This document shows positions 15,659 through 22,887 of a stretch of 33,235 nt of DNA, in pieces (the first letter of the stretch is position 1; each line of letters opens with the position of its first letter). The notes under the pieces were generated by a model. The model worked only from the letters and a program-made list of their open reading frames with translations, searched no databases and had not been told where the DNA came from. Source of the stretch: Treponema sp. Lineage in GTDB: Bacteria; Spirochaetota; Spirochaetia; Treponematales; Breznakiellaceae. Location of the stretch: assembly GCA_031257675.1 (NCBI GenBank), contig JAIROG010000045.1, positions 1 to 33,235 on the forward strand, written 5' to 3'. The translations under genes and the position numbers were made by a program.

Positions 15659-16935
15659 TCGCTTCAATAGATATTCAGGGTGGAAAAGTTGTACAGCTTA
15701 AACAAGGCGCGGAACTTGTGTTGCAGCGGGATAACGCCGCAGAACTCGCGGAAACGTTTGACACGTACGGCGAGGTGGCGGTCATTGATCTTGACGCGGC
15801 GATGGGCAGGGGATCGAATGCCGGCATGATAAAACCGTTGCTCCGCAAAGCCGTGTGCAGGGTAGGCGGCGGCGTCAGAACCGTTGCGCAGGCGCAAGAA
15901 CTGGTGAGCCTCGGAGCGCGGAAGATTATTGTGGGATCAAGCGCGTTCCGCGTCAACGGCGCATTCGCCGTCAACATCGCGTTTCTCGAAGCCCTGTCAA
16001 AAAAGATAGGGCGTGAGCGCGTCATTGTTGCCGTTGATGCGCGGGACAATGAAATAGTCGTTGACGGCTGGAAAACCCGCACCGGACTTCCGCTTGTCCA
16101 AAGCGCCAAAGCCGTTGAACCCTATGCGGGCGAACTCCTCTTCACCGGAGTTGAACGCGAAGGGTCCATGACCGGCATAGACCTTGAGCCAGTGAAACAG
16201 TTATGCGCCGCGGTCTCCTGCTTTGTCACCGCCGCCGGGGGCGTCTCCACCCTGGACGAAATTGAAGCGCTTGCGGCGCTTGGTTGCGATGTACAACTCG
16301 GCATGGCGCTTTACACCGGCGCGATCTCTCTTGCAGACGCCTTTGTCCGCAGCCTCAACTGGAAAAAGGGCGAAATTCTGGCGCCCCAGCCGTTCGCGCT
16401 CTTGCCGGTCATCGCCCAAAGCGTTGACGGACAGGTGATGATGTCCGGTTTCGCGGATCGTGAAGCCGTCGCCGAAACCTTTAAGCGCGGCAATCTCTGT
16501 TTCCACAGCCGCACCCGCAACACGCTCTGGATGAAGGGCGAACATTCGGGCAATACGCTGCGCCTCATCCGCATACGCGCCGACTGCGACCGTGACGCCC
16601 TGCTCGCAACTGTAGAGCCTGCCGGACCCGTATGCCACACCGGCGCGTGGTCGTGCTTCAATACAAACCGCGATTACACATGGCGTCTTCTTCAGTCCGT
16701 CATAGCCGGACGGTTTCGCAACCCCACGCCCGGATCCTACACCGCCACTCTGGATGACAACCTCGTACGCGAGAAAGTCCGCGAAGAAGCCGAGGAACTC
16801 TGCGCGGCTGCCGCCCATGACGACATCGTGTGGGAAGCCGCGGACCTGCTCTATTTCGCCACCGCGCTTATCACCCGCGCTGGCGTCGCCGTAGAAGAAG
16901 TTCTTGCGGAACTTGACAGAAGGCGCAAAAAGTAA
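15652..16935 (+). CDS. hisA-hisIE: HisA-HisI-HisE trifunctional fusion
   Basis: 427-aa protein joining three histidine-pathway domains. HisA-like isomerase (1-238) is a TIM barrel with catalytic Asp7 ([11 protein letters not shown]) and Asp129 (VAVDARD) plus phosphate loops GGGVRT and AAGGVS. HisI PRA-CH (about 243-345) has [16 protein letters not shown] and the zinc ligands in ADCDRD (Cys312) and [10 protein letters not shown] (Cys328, Cys335). HisE PRA-PH (about 368-427) has [15 protein letters not shown] and [13 protein letters not shown]. The reactions are consecutive: PRATP to PRAMP (HisE), PRAMP to ProFAR (HisI), ProFAR to PRFAR (HisA), and the product goes to HisF, encoded just upstream. 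Normally HisA is separate and HisIE is bifunctional. The HisE histidine after LLY is replaced by Phe (LLYFA). Confidence 0.92.
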   Translation: MVIASIDIQGGKVVQLKQGAELVLQRDNAAELAETFDTYGEVAVIDLDAAMGRGSNAGMIKPLLRKAVCRVGGGVRTVAQAQELVSLGARKIIVGSSAFRVNGAFAVNIAFLEALSKKIGRERVIVAVDARDNEIVVDGWKTRTGLPLVQSAKAVEPYAGELLFTGVEREGSMTGIDLEPVKQLCAAVSCFVTAAGGVSTLDEIEALAALGCDVQLGMALYTGAISLADAFVRSLNWKKGEILAPQPFALLPVIAQSVDGQVMMSGFADREAVAETFKRGNLCFHSRTRNTLWMKGEHSGNTLRLIRIRADCDRDALLATVEPAGPVCHTGAWSCFNTNRDYTWRLLQSVIAGRFRNPTPGSYTATLDDNLVREKVREEAEELCAAAAHDDIVWEAADLLYFATALITRAGVAVEEVLAELDRRRKK

Positions 16936-16950
16936 CGCCGAAGGCGCGGC

Positions 16951-17086
16951 GGCGCGGGTATGCCAAAATAGAGGTTGCGCAGAAAATTCATCCGTGATAG
17001 AAGTGCGCTATAGCTCTTTTATGCGGGGAAAAATTGCCCTGCCGCATGGCAGCGTCGCATCTTACTCTTGTCATAATGGGAACGTT
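16951..17086 (+). repeat. 136-bp direct repeat, copy 1
   Basis: Matches 19334-19469 over 136 bp without gaps, with roughly 15 substitutions counted by eye. The unit runs from GGCGCGGGTATGCCAAAATAG to GGAACGTT. It contains a sigma-70-like promoter and the beginning of an exported-protein ORF (MAASHLTLVIMGTF here). Beyond 17086 the two copies diverge completely. The two copies bracket the beta-CASP gene. Confidence 0.92.
16975..17003 (+). promoter_or_regulatory. Promoter in repeat copy 1 (beta-CASP gene)
   Basis: TTGCGC (16975-16980), 17 nt, TAGAAG (16998-17003). It is conserved in position with the second repeat copy, where the -10 is the better TAGAAT. It would drive the leader ORF at 17046 and the beta-CASP gene. 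Confidence 0.55.
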
Positions 17087-17132
17087 TATAAATTCTTCAG
17101 TATTGAACATAAAGGAGGTTGTTTATGGATGA
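17046..17132 (+). CDS. 28-codon leader ORF overlapping the beta-CASP start
   Basis: ATG 17046 opens a 28-aa ORF starting MAASHLTLVIMGTF, homologous to the signal peptide of the ORF at 19429. It reads through a GGAGG ribosome site and stops at TGA 17130-17132, which overlaps the ATG of the metallo-beta-lactamase gene (ATGGATGA). It looks like the 5' end of a duplicated exported-protein gene now used as a translated leader. Coupling to the downstream gene is inferred from the overlap. Confidence 0.4.
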   Translation: MAASHLTLVIMGTFINSSVLNIKEVVYG

Positions 17133-18255
17133 CAAGGCGCAGAACAAGCTGCGAATTAAATTTTTAGGAGCGATAGGTACGGCAACTGGCTCATGTACTT
17201 TGCTTGAATACAGTACCCCTGATAAACTGAATTATTATTTGGTTGATATTGGTTCATATCAGAATGAAAAACAAGCTGATAATACACAGAAGATATTAAA
17301 AGATTATGCGCCAAAGCTATCGAAAATATTTATTACCCATGCGCATTTGGATCACATTGGGCTTTTGCCATATTTAGTCAATTATGGGTTTAAGGGTGAA
17401 GTATGGTGTACAAAGGCGACCATGGAGCTTATGAAAGTAATGCTTGAGGATGCGATAAAAATACAAATCCCTGATATTCAACCTAATTCAATAATTAAAG
17501 AAATTAATTTTACCTGTATTGATGATGAAGCGGAGCATCCTGAATTTGTATTTAAAAAATCTCATATACCTCTAGCGCCTTGTCTGTTTGTCAATATAAC
17601 CCGAAGCGCCCACATACTTGGTTCTGTATCGTTTAATTTTGAGTTGGTTGAACAAGTGGAAACAGACATCCCAATCAAAGACAAAGAATGGATACACATT
17701 CATTTTTCAGGCGATATTGGTCCGGTGTCAGAAGCGCATATACCAAACATCCTGTTTAAACACCACCATATACCTTTTCCCTCTTCAAAACGCAAATACA
17801 TTGTATTGGAATCAACTTATGGCGGCCACAATCGTGATAAGACAAGCTATACATTTGATAAAAGGATAGAAAAACTAGGAGAAATTATTGAAAAGGCGTT
17901 TAAGAAAGGACAGACAATCATTATTCCCGCCTTTGCCTTGGACAGAGCGCAGCAGCTTCTTGTAGACTTGTATTATTGGAGAAAACATGCAAGTCTTGAA
18001 TTCAAGAAATTCTGCGCTGAGACCATCAAATGGACACAGCTCCTCTCAGGTAACAACGAGGGAAAGAAATTAGAAAATAAAATTATAAGTGAAATTAGTG
18101 GGATGGAAGGTATTAAAAAAGAAGCCCTTAAAAAGAACCCCTTTGTTAAGGATTTGCCTTCAGAACTACAGGATGAGCTTTTATCCGGTTGGGATATGAA
18201 ATTGGATATTGAAATAGAATCGCCATTAATAAATGAAATTAACAATATATATTAA
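17125..18255 (+). CDS. Beta-CASP metallo-beta-lactamase RNase-like protein, N-terminal part
   Basis: First 376 aa of a metallo-beta-lactamase fold protein of the beta-CASP group (RNase J/CPSF73-like nucleases). Metal motifs: motif 1 Asp in VDIGSY, motif 2 THAHLDHIG (residues 71-79), motif 3 His in RSAHILGS, motif 4 Asp in HFSGDIGP. The beta-CASP start is ESTYGG, then TIIIPAFALDRAQQLL. It is interrupted by stop TAA 18253-18255 just after ESPLINEINNIY. The rest of the domain continues in another frame at 18233-19075. Ribosome site AAAGGAGG lies before ATG 17125. The likely role is processing or degradation of RNA; a DNA substrate is not excluded. Confidence 0.85.
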   Translation: MDDKAQNKLRIKFLGAIGTATGSCTLLEYSTPDKLNYYLVDIGSYQNEKQADNTQKILKDYAPKLSKIFITHAHLDHIGLLPYLVNYGFKGEVWCTKATMELMKVMLEDAIKIQIPDIQPNSIIKEINFTCIDDEAEHPEFVFKKSHIPLAPCLFVNITRSAHILGSVSFNFELVEQVETDIPIKDKEWIHIHFSGDIGPVSEAHIPNILFKHHHIPFPSSKRKYIVLESTYGGHNRDKTSYTFDKRIEKLGEIIEKAFKKGQTIIIPAFALDRAQQLLVDLYYWRKHASLEFKKFCAETIKWTQLLSGNNEGKKLENKIISEISGMEGIKKEALKKNPFVKDLPSELQDELLSGWDMKLDIEIESPLINEINNIY

Positions 18256-19075
18256 CAACTTGCCTGATGATAAATTCAATACCAATATCAAACAGTTCAA
18301 GTTTAAATATTTATCTGATGACTTTATAACTCGCTTCGATTTGAATGAAGGCGCGGAAGGAGAATACTCCGACGAGAATCACAAAAAAATACGAGAAAAG
18401 ATAATAAAAATATTAAAAGAAATGTTGCCTTGTTATAAAAAAAATAAAAAAGATAAAAATAACGCCAGGAAGAAAATTATTATCGCAGCTTCGGGTATGT
18501 GTGAAGAAGGAGCTGTGGTGGATGTGTTAAAAAAATATCTTCCTAACGAAAAAGCAGCCGTCGTTCTGACAGGATTTCAAGCGGAAGATACAAACGGCTG
18601 GAAATTACGTGAATTAAATTCATTCGATGAAGATTATAAAAGAAGAACACGTTTGCGTAATGTAGGCGTCAGATTGTCGGATATAAAATGTGAAATCATT
18701 AATGAATTGATTCCTTATTACTCTGGCCATGCGGATCAGTCGCAACTTGTTGATTATATCAAAGATGTTGTCAATGAAACTCCTCAAACGACGGTCTTTC
18801 TAAATCATGGCGTTGACGATTCTCGCAACACATTAAAAGAAGAAATCGAAAAGAAATATAATCATGAAAAAATAAAAGTATCGGTTGAACTCCCTCCATT
18901 AAACCGATGGATAAATCTGAATACCGGTGAAACAGAAATCGAAGAAGCGGCGCCAGTATTGACTAATAATAACCCGCTGAAGTATTTTAATGTTAATAAT
19001 ATACATCTCTATCTTCCAGCGATATATGATGACAATAAAATATCCGAAATAATAAATTTTCTCTTGAAACAGTAA
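18233..19075 (+). CDS. Beta-CASP metallo-beta-lactamase protein, C-terminal part (frameshifted)
   Basis: Continuation of the preceding gene in the next frame, up to 280 aa. It holds the remaining catalytic motifs: KIIIAASGMCEEGAV (beta-CASP motif A region), VVLTGFQAEDTNGWKL, the motif B/C histidine in IPYYSGHADQSQL, and TTVFLNHGVDDSRNT. There is no ribosome site at 18233. The junction contains an AT-dinucleotide run (AATATATATTAA, 18244-18255). One more AT would fuse ...INNIY directly to INNLPDDKF and give one protein of about 650 aa. Frameshift mutation, phase variation, programmed slippage or sequence error are the possibilities. Confidence 0.8.
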   Translation: MKLTIYINNLPDDKFNTNIKQFKFKYLSDDFITRFDLNEGAEGEYSDENHKKIREKIIKILKEMLPCYKKNKKDKNNARKKIIIAASGMCEEGAVVDVLKKYLPNEKAAVVLTGFQAEDTNGWKLRELNSFDEDYKRRTRLRNVGVRLSDIKCEIINELIPYYSGHADQSQLVDYIKDVVNETPQTTVFLNHGVDDSRNTLKEEIEKKYNHEKIKVSVELPPLNRWINLNTGETEIEEAAPVLTNNNPLKYFNVNNIHLYLPAIYDDNKISEIINFLLKQ

Positions 19076-19333
19076 TATGATTTAGGCGATTCGCTCAATA
19101 TGCCAGTGGATGCCTCCCTTTGGAAATCGAAAGGCTTCCCCTCTCATAAATCAAGTGTAAACATGAAGTATATTGCTTTAGCCCATGAAAATGACAATAG
19201 CCTATAGACAAAGATAATATCGTAAAGGATTATCCATAGCCAAGAGGGACGCAAACATGGATAAAATAAACGAGTTCATGACAATTGCTGAAGTAGAGCG
19301 CCATAGGCGGCGCCGCGCCGTCCCCTCTAGTGA
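19076..19333. other. Intergenic after the beta-CASP gene
   Basis: About 260 bp with no recognisable gene. An ORF from ATG 19257 (MDKINEFMTIAEVE...) with a purine-rich upstream stretch runs into the second direct repeat in a frame unlike that of the exported-protein ORF. It could be a relic of another gene's 5' end. Confidence 0.4.
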
Positions 19334-19469
19334 GGCGCGGGTATGCCAAAATAGAGGTTGCGCAAAAAATTTATCCGTGATAGAATTGCGTTATGGCTCT
19401 TTTATGTGGGGAAAGATTGCCCTGCCGCATGTTAGCGTCGTATCTTATTCTTGTTGTAATAGGAACGTT
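19334..19469 (+). repeat. 136-bp direct repeat, copy 2
   Basis: Second copy of the 16951-17086 repeat, with the same length and no gaps. Most differences are transitions making this copy more AT-rich. It carries the promoter and start of an exported-protein ORF that continues past the repeat, so this copy may be the ancestral location of that gene. Confidence 0.92.
19358..19386 (+). promoter_or_regulatory. Promoter in repeat copy 2
   Basis: TTGCGC (19358-19363), 17-nt spacer, TAGAAT (19381-19386): 4/6 and 5/6 matches to sigma-70 consensus with ideal spacing. It predicts a transcript start near 19393, about 36 nt before ATG 19429. Confidence 0.6.
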
Positions 19470-19767
19470 CGCTTTTTCGATGGCAGACAACTTTGATTTC
19501 TCTAAATTCGAGGAAGATCAAACGGTGTCAGGCGGTTTTTTTGCCTCAATAGAGCATACAGTCGACTGGTTGATTGAAAATACAACGAAGATCGGCAAAG
19601 CTGACAGGCATTCGTCTTCTCCTGCGCGCAATGGCGCCTTGCGTACGTCCGCGCCGCCCGGCATAGAGAACGCCGGAACTTTTCTTGTTCAATCACCGTT
19701 AAAAACAATTAGAAAAACGCAATGCCCCAATAGTAGAGACACTATCTTTCTAAAACTCCGAATTTGA
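19429..19767 (+). CDS. Exported protein, probably truncated, unknown
   Basis: 112 aa from ATG 19429. The N-terminus MLASYLILVVIGTFAFSMA is a convincing signal peptide. The first about 45 mature residues (DNFDFSKFEEDQ...DWLIENTTKIGK) look protein-like and acidic. After that the composition changes (Ser/Arg/Pro-rich), suggesting that the true 3' part is lost or replaced. Alternative upstream starts exist in frame (19393), but the signal peptide decides 19429. Its 5' end lies within the 136-bp direct repeat, so a partial duplicate of this gene precedes the beta-CASP gene. No family recognised. Confidence 0.45.
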   Translation: MLASYLILVVIGTFAFSMADNFDFSKFEEDQTVSGGFFASIEHTVDWLIENTTKIGKADRHSSSPARNGALRTSAPPGIENAGTFLVQSPLKTIRKTQCPNSRDTIFLKLRI

Positions 19768-19888
19768 TTCCTGTCCTTCCATTTTTTCATGTATTGTCGA
19801 GCTATTCAGTTGAAGGCGTTAAAGCCTTCAAAGCCTACAAGTTTTCTGGCAGGCGACCGAACAGTCATTATTTTCACATCAAAACGAG

Positions 19889-19918
19889 CGCGATCTTATC
19901 ACGCGCTGCAAGATCGCG
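19889..19918 (+). promoter_or_regulatory. Hairpin upstream of the small membrane protein
   Basis: Perfect 9-bp inverted repeat CGCGATCTT/AAGATCGCG with a 12-nt loop, ending 22 nt before ATG 19941. It could be the end of an upstream transcript or a 5'-UTR structure. Confidence 0.35.
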
Positions 19919-19940
19919 TATAAAAATTAGGAGTCTCATT

Positions 19941-20177
19941 ATGGAACGATTTTGGAATATTTTCTGGAAAATTTTCGGAGTTGCAATACTTATAGCGTTA
20001 AGTGTTGGCATTATCGGAGGAATTGTCATGCATTCCGCAAATTTTACCTATACACTGGCACAGCAAATATTTGCCGTGGCTCTGGGAATAAGCGGGATTA
20101 TCGGCTTTATGGTAGTCCCTGTTGAAATGTATCTTGAGGATAGAATTCAGAGGAAGAAGGATAATGTTATTAAATGA
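19941..20177 (+). CDS. Small two-helix membrane protein
   Basis: 78 aa with two predicted membrane helices (IFGVAILIALSVGIIGGIV and a second over IFAVALGISGIIGFMVVPV) and a short charged tail (EDRIQRKKDN). Start ATG 19941 has TTAGGAG 7 nt upstream; a longer open frame exists upstream but lacks support. It overlaps the following PTS IIA gene by 14 nt, so they are co-translated. Function unknown. Confidence 0.65.
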   Translation: MERFWNIFWKIFGVAILIALSVGIIGGIVMHSANFTYTLAQQIFAVALGISGIIGFMVVPVEMYLEDRIQRKKDNVIK

Positions 20178-20613
20178 TGTTTTTTCCCAACGCTCCATAA
20201 AACTCGATCTTGAGAGCAAGACGAAAGATGCGGCTCTTGCCGAACTGCTCGAAATCATAACGCTTGAGCATCCTGAATACGACTATAATGAAATGTATGC
20301 GGCGATAAACAGCCGTGAGAATAAAATGAGATCCGGCATCGGTTCAGGCATTGCGGTTCCGCATGGTTATTGCCGGAGTATTAACGCCATTACCGGTGCC
20401 ATTGGAATTTCAAAGACCGGCATTGATTATAATTCTCTTGACCATAAGCCGGTTCATCTGGTGTTTATGTTGGTGATGGGCGAAACATCGCAGGAAAGCC
20501 ATTTGCGTGTGTTGAACAAGGTTTTCACGCTGGTCAATTCTGAAACGGGCGCCTTGATGATGACGGCGAAGACCGCCCAGGAAGTGTATGCCATGTTGTC
20601 CCGAATTTATTAA
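20164..20613 (+). CDS. PTS EIIA domain protein (PtsN/fructose-type)
   Basis: 149-aa single-domain EIIA of the fructose/mannitol/nitrogen-PTS family, cytoplasmic. The phosphoryl-accepting histidine is His67 in GIGSGIAVPHGYC. The flanking order (MRSGIGSGIAVPH, then PVHLVFMLVMGETSQESHLRVL) is typical. No EIIB or EIIC is adjacent, so a regulatory PtsN-like role is more likely than sugar transport; this is inference. The ribosome site AGAAGG lies 4-5 nt before ATG 20164, inside the end of the membrane-protein gene. A strong hairpin follows at 20758-20789. Confidence 0.85.
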   Translation: MLLNDVFSQRSIKLDLESKTKDAALAELLEIITLEHPEYDYNEMYAAINSRENKMRSGIGSGIAVPHGYCRSINAITGAIGISKTGIDYNSLDHKPVHLVFMLVMGETSQESHLRVLNKVFTLVNSETGALMMTAKTAQEVYAMLSRIY

Positions 20614-20728
20614 GGCGATAAAGTTGCTGTCAGGTGAAGCGCAGGGCTTTGAAGAGAGCGATGCGCCGGACATTCTTACCGCCGGTGACTTTACTTCTGG
20701 CGAAACCTCATGGGCGGATGCGCTTTGA
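20588..20728 (+). other. Possible 46-aa ORF or shifted C-terminus of the EIIA gene
   Basis: In the frame different from the EIIA gene, ATG 20588 to TGA 20728 reads PEFIKAIKLLSGEAQG then FEESDAPDILTAGDFTSG, which looks protein-like. There is no ribosome site. It may be a C-terminal extension of EIIA shifted by an indel near the TAA at 20611-20613, but the EIIA is already of normal length. Confidence 0.25.
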
Positions 20729-20757
20729 GGCGAATCAATGCAGGAGTTTTCAGAACA

Positions 20758-20789
20758 GCATGCCTGCCGCAACTTGCCGGCGGGCATGC
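20758..20789 (+). terminator. Hairpin downstream of the PTS EIIA gene
   Basis: 12-bp arms (GCATGCCTGCCG and CGGCGGGCATGC, one G-T pair) with an 8-nt loop, 145 nt after the EIIA stop. A weak T-rich stretch (TTCTATTTT) occurs 20 nt further on. Probable transcription end for the membrane protein/EIIA operon. Confidence 0.5.
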
Positions 20790-20877
20790 GGGTCGCACGG
20801 CCGTTCTATTTTACTAACTCTCAATGCCACATGAAAACTTTTCTCCGCATACGCTGAGGATGCAAGAAAAAAGATTC

Positions 20878-21002
20878 GCCTTTCGTTCCGGCTGTTTACG
20901 ACGTTTGTGGCGGAGAGAAACCGCACAAAGCCCGTAGTCCGACTGCGGTTTTTCGTAGCCCGATCCGCCTACTGGCGGCGCAGCGTATACAGACTGTTAT
21001 GT
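20878..21002. other. attC-like site, left end degenerate
   Basis: The right end is GTTATGT (20996-21002). The left end GCCTTTC followed by GTTCCGGC has lost the AAC core. The interior (GTTTACGACGTTTGTGGCGG ... GATCCGCCTACTGGCGGCG ... GCGTATACAGACT) is nearly identical to 24402-24526, which keeps an intact left end. By homology this is an eroded copy of the same recombination site. Confidence 0.55.
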
Positions 21003-21323
21003 GCAGTTGGTTTTGTTTTTATATTTTAGTTGCTATTTATTTTATTATATTATTGATACAGTTTATAATATAATTTATTATTCCATTTTTTATTCATATT
21101 GTTACGAACTATATTTTTATTTATTTACAATACATTCAAAGTTTTTTTGCCCCCACTTACAACCACCGCCCCGCCACGGACGACGGGGCGGTGTGGGATC
21201 AATGCTCTTGCGGGAAATTGCGGGGGCTGTTGCGGAGCAACTGTCCCCGTTTTTCGCAGATGGTGTCTATCACCTTTGTATTTGAAAATATCCTGTGCCT
21301 TATAATACCGAGCCTACAATTCG
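21003..21323. other. AT-rich intergenic with GC-rich hairpin
   Basis: About 320 bp without a convincing gene. Very AT-rich to 21150, then a 10-bp stem CACCGCCCCG/CGGGGCGGTG at 21164-21193 and a second imperfect stem (GGGGCTGTTGC/GCAACTGTCCCC) near 21225-21255. These may terminate the minus-strand transcript coming from 21324. Confidence 0.45.
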
Positions 21324-21533
21324 TTACGTTTCCCTAATAGCCTTTTTTATGGATTCAAGTTTGTCTTCAGGACAGGGATATTGCCGTTCTTCCTCCCTAC
21401 GGTTCGGGGCAGGTTTGACATCATACCCCATTTGTTTTTTTGCGTCAGCAATCCAGCATGTTTTAGGCGTAAATCCAAACGCTTTCTTACAGTATTCGAT
21501 ATAGGTTGGCGGCGGGTTTCGTAACGCTGCCAT
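21324..21533 (-). CDS. Conserved-looking small protein, unknown
   Basis: 69 aa. The frame opens at 21560, but ATG 21533 has GGAGGG 5 nt upstream. Soluble and basic, with two Cys plus PCP near the C-terminus (YIEYCKKAFGFTPKTCWIAD; RQYPCPEDK). The motif arrangement is suggestive of a DNA- or nucleotide-binding helper, but I do not recognise the family. It is the last gene of a minus-strand run with the broken transglutaminase/TPR lipoprotein. Confidence 0.55.
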   Translation of the reverse strand: MAALRNPPPTYIEYCKKAFGFTPKTCWIADAKKQMGYDVKPAPNRREEERQYPCPEDKLESIKKAIRET

Positions 21534-21547
21534 TTTTCCCTCCTCTC

Positions 21548-22835
21548 CTAATACCCCCACGACTGCCGGGCAAGGTCGAGATTTCTCCTGGCGTTGGCAT
21601 CATTCGGATCGATCCTCAATGCCGCTTCATAGTCCACGATAGCCCGGTTATAGTCCCCTTTGTTGTAATACGCATTGCCCCGGTTGATATACGCGCTGGC
21701 ATTATTGGGGTCCAGCCGGATCACCTGAGTGTAGTCCGCGATAGCCCGGTTATAGTCTTTTTTGTTGTAATACGTATTGCCCCGATTGTAATACATGATG
21801 GCAAAATTGGGATCCAGCCGTATGGCCTGGGTGTAGTCCGCGATGGCCGTGTCCAGGTCCCCTTTATTGTAAAACGCATTGCCCCGGTTGTAATACGCAG
21901 CAACATTGTTGGGGTCCTCCCGGATCGCGGCGGTGTATTCCGCAATCGCCTGGTCCCACTCTCCCCGGTTCTTCCGGGCATCGCCCCGGTTGGCCGCTTC
22001 ATAGGAGGCATCGTTGGAACTGACCGGCGCGATGCACAGGTCCTGCCGGGGCCGCATCTGCACTTCCTCCCCGTTCCGCACCACCCCCCACACCACCTGC
22101 CCGCTGTTGTCGGTCCAGGTGGGGTCGATCCAGTAGATCGCGCCGTCGTTCCCATAGACCCAGAGCCACGCGTGGTAGGTCGCGCCGCCGTGGGTCCGGA
22201 CGTTCTGCCGGGAGTTCTCCCGTACCGCAACCCCGTTCACCACCATAGTAGACTTGTCCCGGGATACCGGGTCGAAGAGGATGATCTCCCGGGAATTGTC
22301 AAAGGCCGCGGCGATATACCAGCCATTCGCCTGCATGCCCAGTCCCTCGTAATGGCCCCGGTACCGCAAAATATCGTCGTAGGCAAGCTGGGCCTAGTTA
22401 AAGCAGATTCCGTAGGTCATGGTGTTCTGGGTTTCCTCCCCGCTCAGGGAGGTCAGGTAGTCCCGGATGGCCCCGGGCTGGTAGTAATCGTAGGGGCAGG
22501 CTAAAGTCCCCGGTCTGGGCCATGTTATAGATGGACAGGCACGCGGTCTGTACGGCCAGCCATTGCAGTTCGTCCGCGAGCGAACTATTGGTGGTATAGG
22601 GAATCACCGTCCGGGCCGCGGCCAGGGCATCGGGATCAAAACTGGCGGTGCGGTAGGAACCGTTGTCCCCCTGTCCGGCCCCGCCGGAAGCGTTGTTTTC
22701 GGCAAGGTTCCCGGAAGCGGCGCCATACCCGGAATAGTCGCCATACCCGGAACCAGATGAAAGACAGCCGCCCAGGGTCAGGGCGCAGATCAGAAGTAAA
22801 ACCGTTCCCCATACCAAGTGTTTTGTGTGTGTCAT
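21548..22835 (-). pseudogene. Transglutaminase-like/TPR lipoprotein, disrupted
   Basis: ATG 22835 (ribosome site GGAG) encodes a lipoprotein signal peptide (LLLICALTLGGC) and a Gly/Ser/Asn-rich linker. After MAQTGDFSLP the frame breaks at a C run near 22501: one extra C. The next frame reads YDYYQPGAIRDYLTSLSG, then TMTYGICFN, then meets an in-frame TAG at 22394-22396 where Tyr would be expected, and resumes AQLAYDDILRYRGHYEG. A plausible triad is Cys (YGICFN), His (YHAWLWVYG) and Asp (WIDPTW). The C-terminal half has four TPRs of the AYYNRGNAFYNKGD type. One frameshift plus one nonsense codon indicate a pseudogene. If intact it would be an outer-membrane-anchored transglutaminase-fold protein. 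Confidence 0.75.
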
Positions 22836-22887
22836 TTCTTAGCTCCTTGTATCGTATAAATGTTGTTTAACGTTCCGGCGGATTTCC

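Noticed and set aside
19257-19496. 79-aa plus-strand ORF starting MDKINEF
   Set aside because: It runs through the 136-bp repeat in a frame different from the signal-peptide ORF; the codons in the repeat are a shadow, though the first 15 residues may be a gene relic.
22860-22885. Extra attC-like half-site (AACGTTCCGGCGG) between two minus-strand genes
   Set aside because: Only one end is present; no complementary partner and no stem-forming interior was found within 150 bp.
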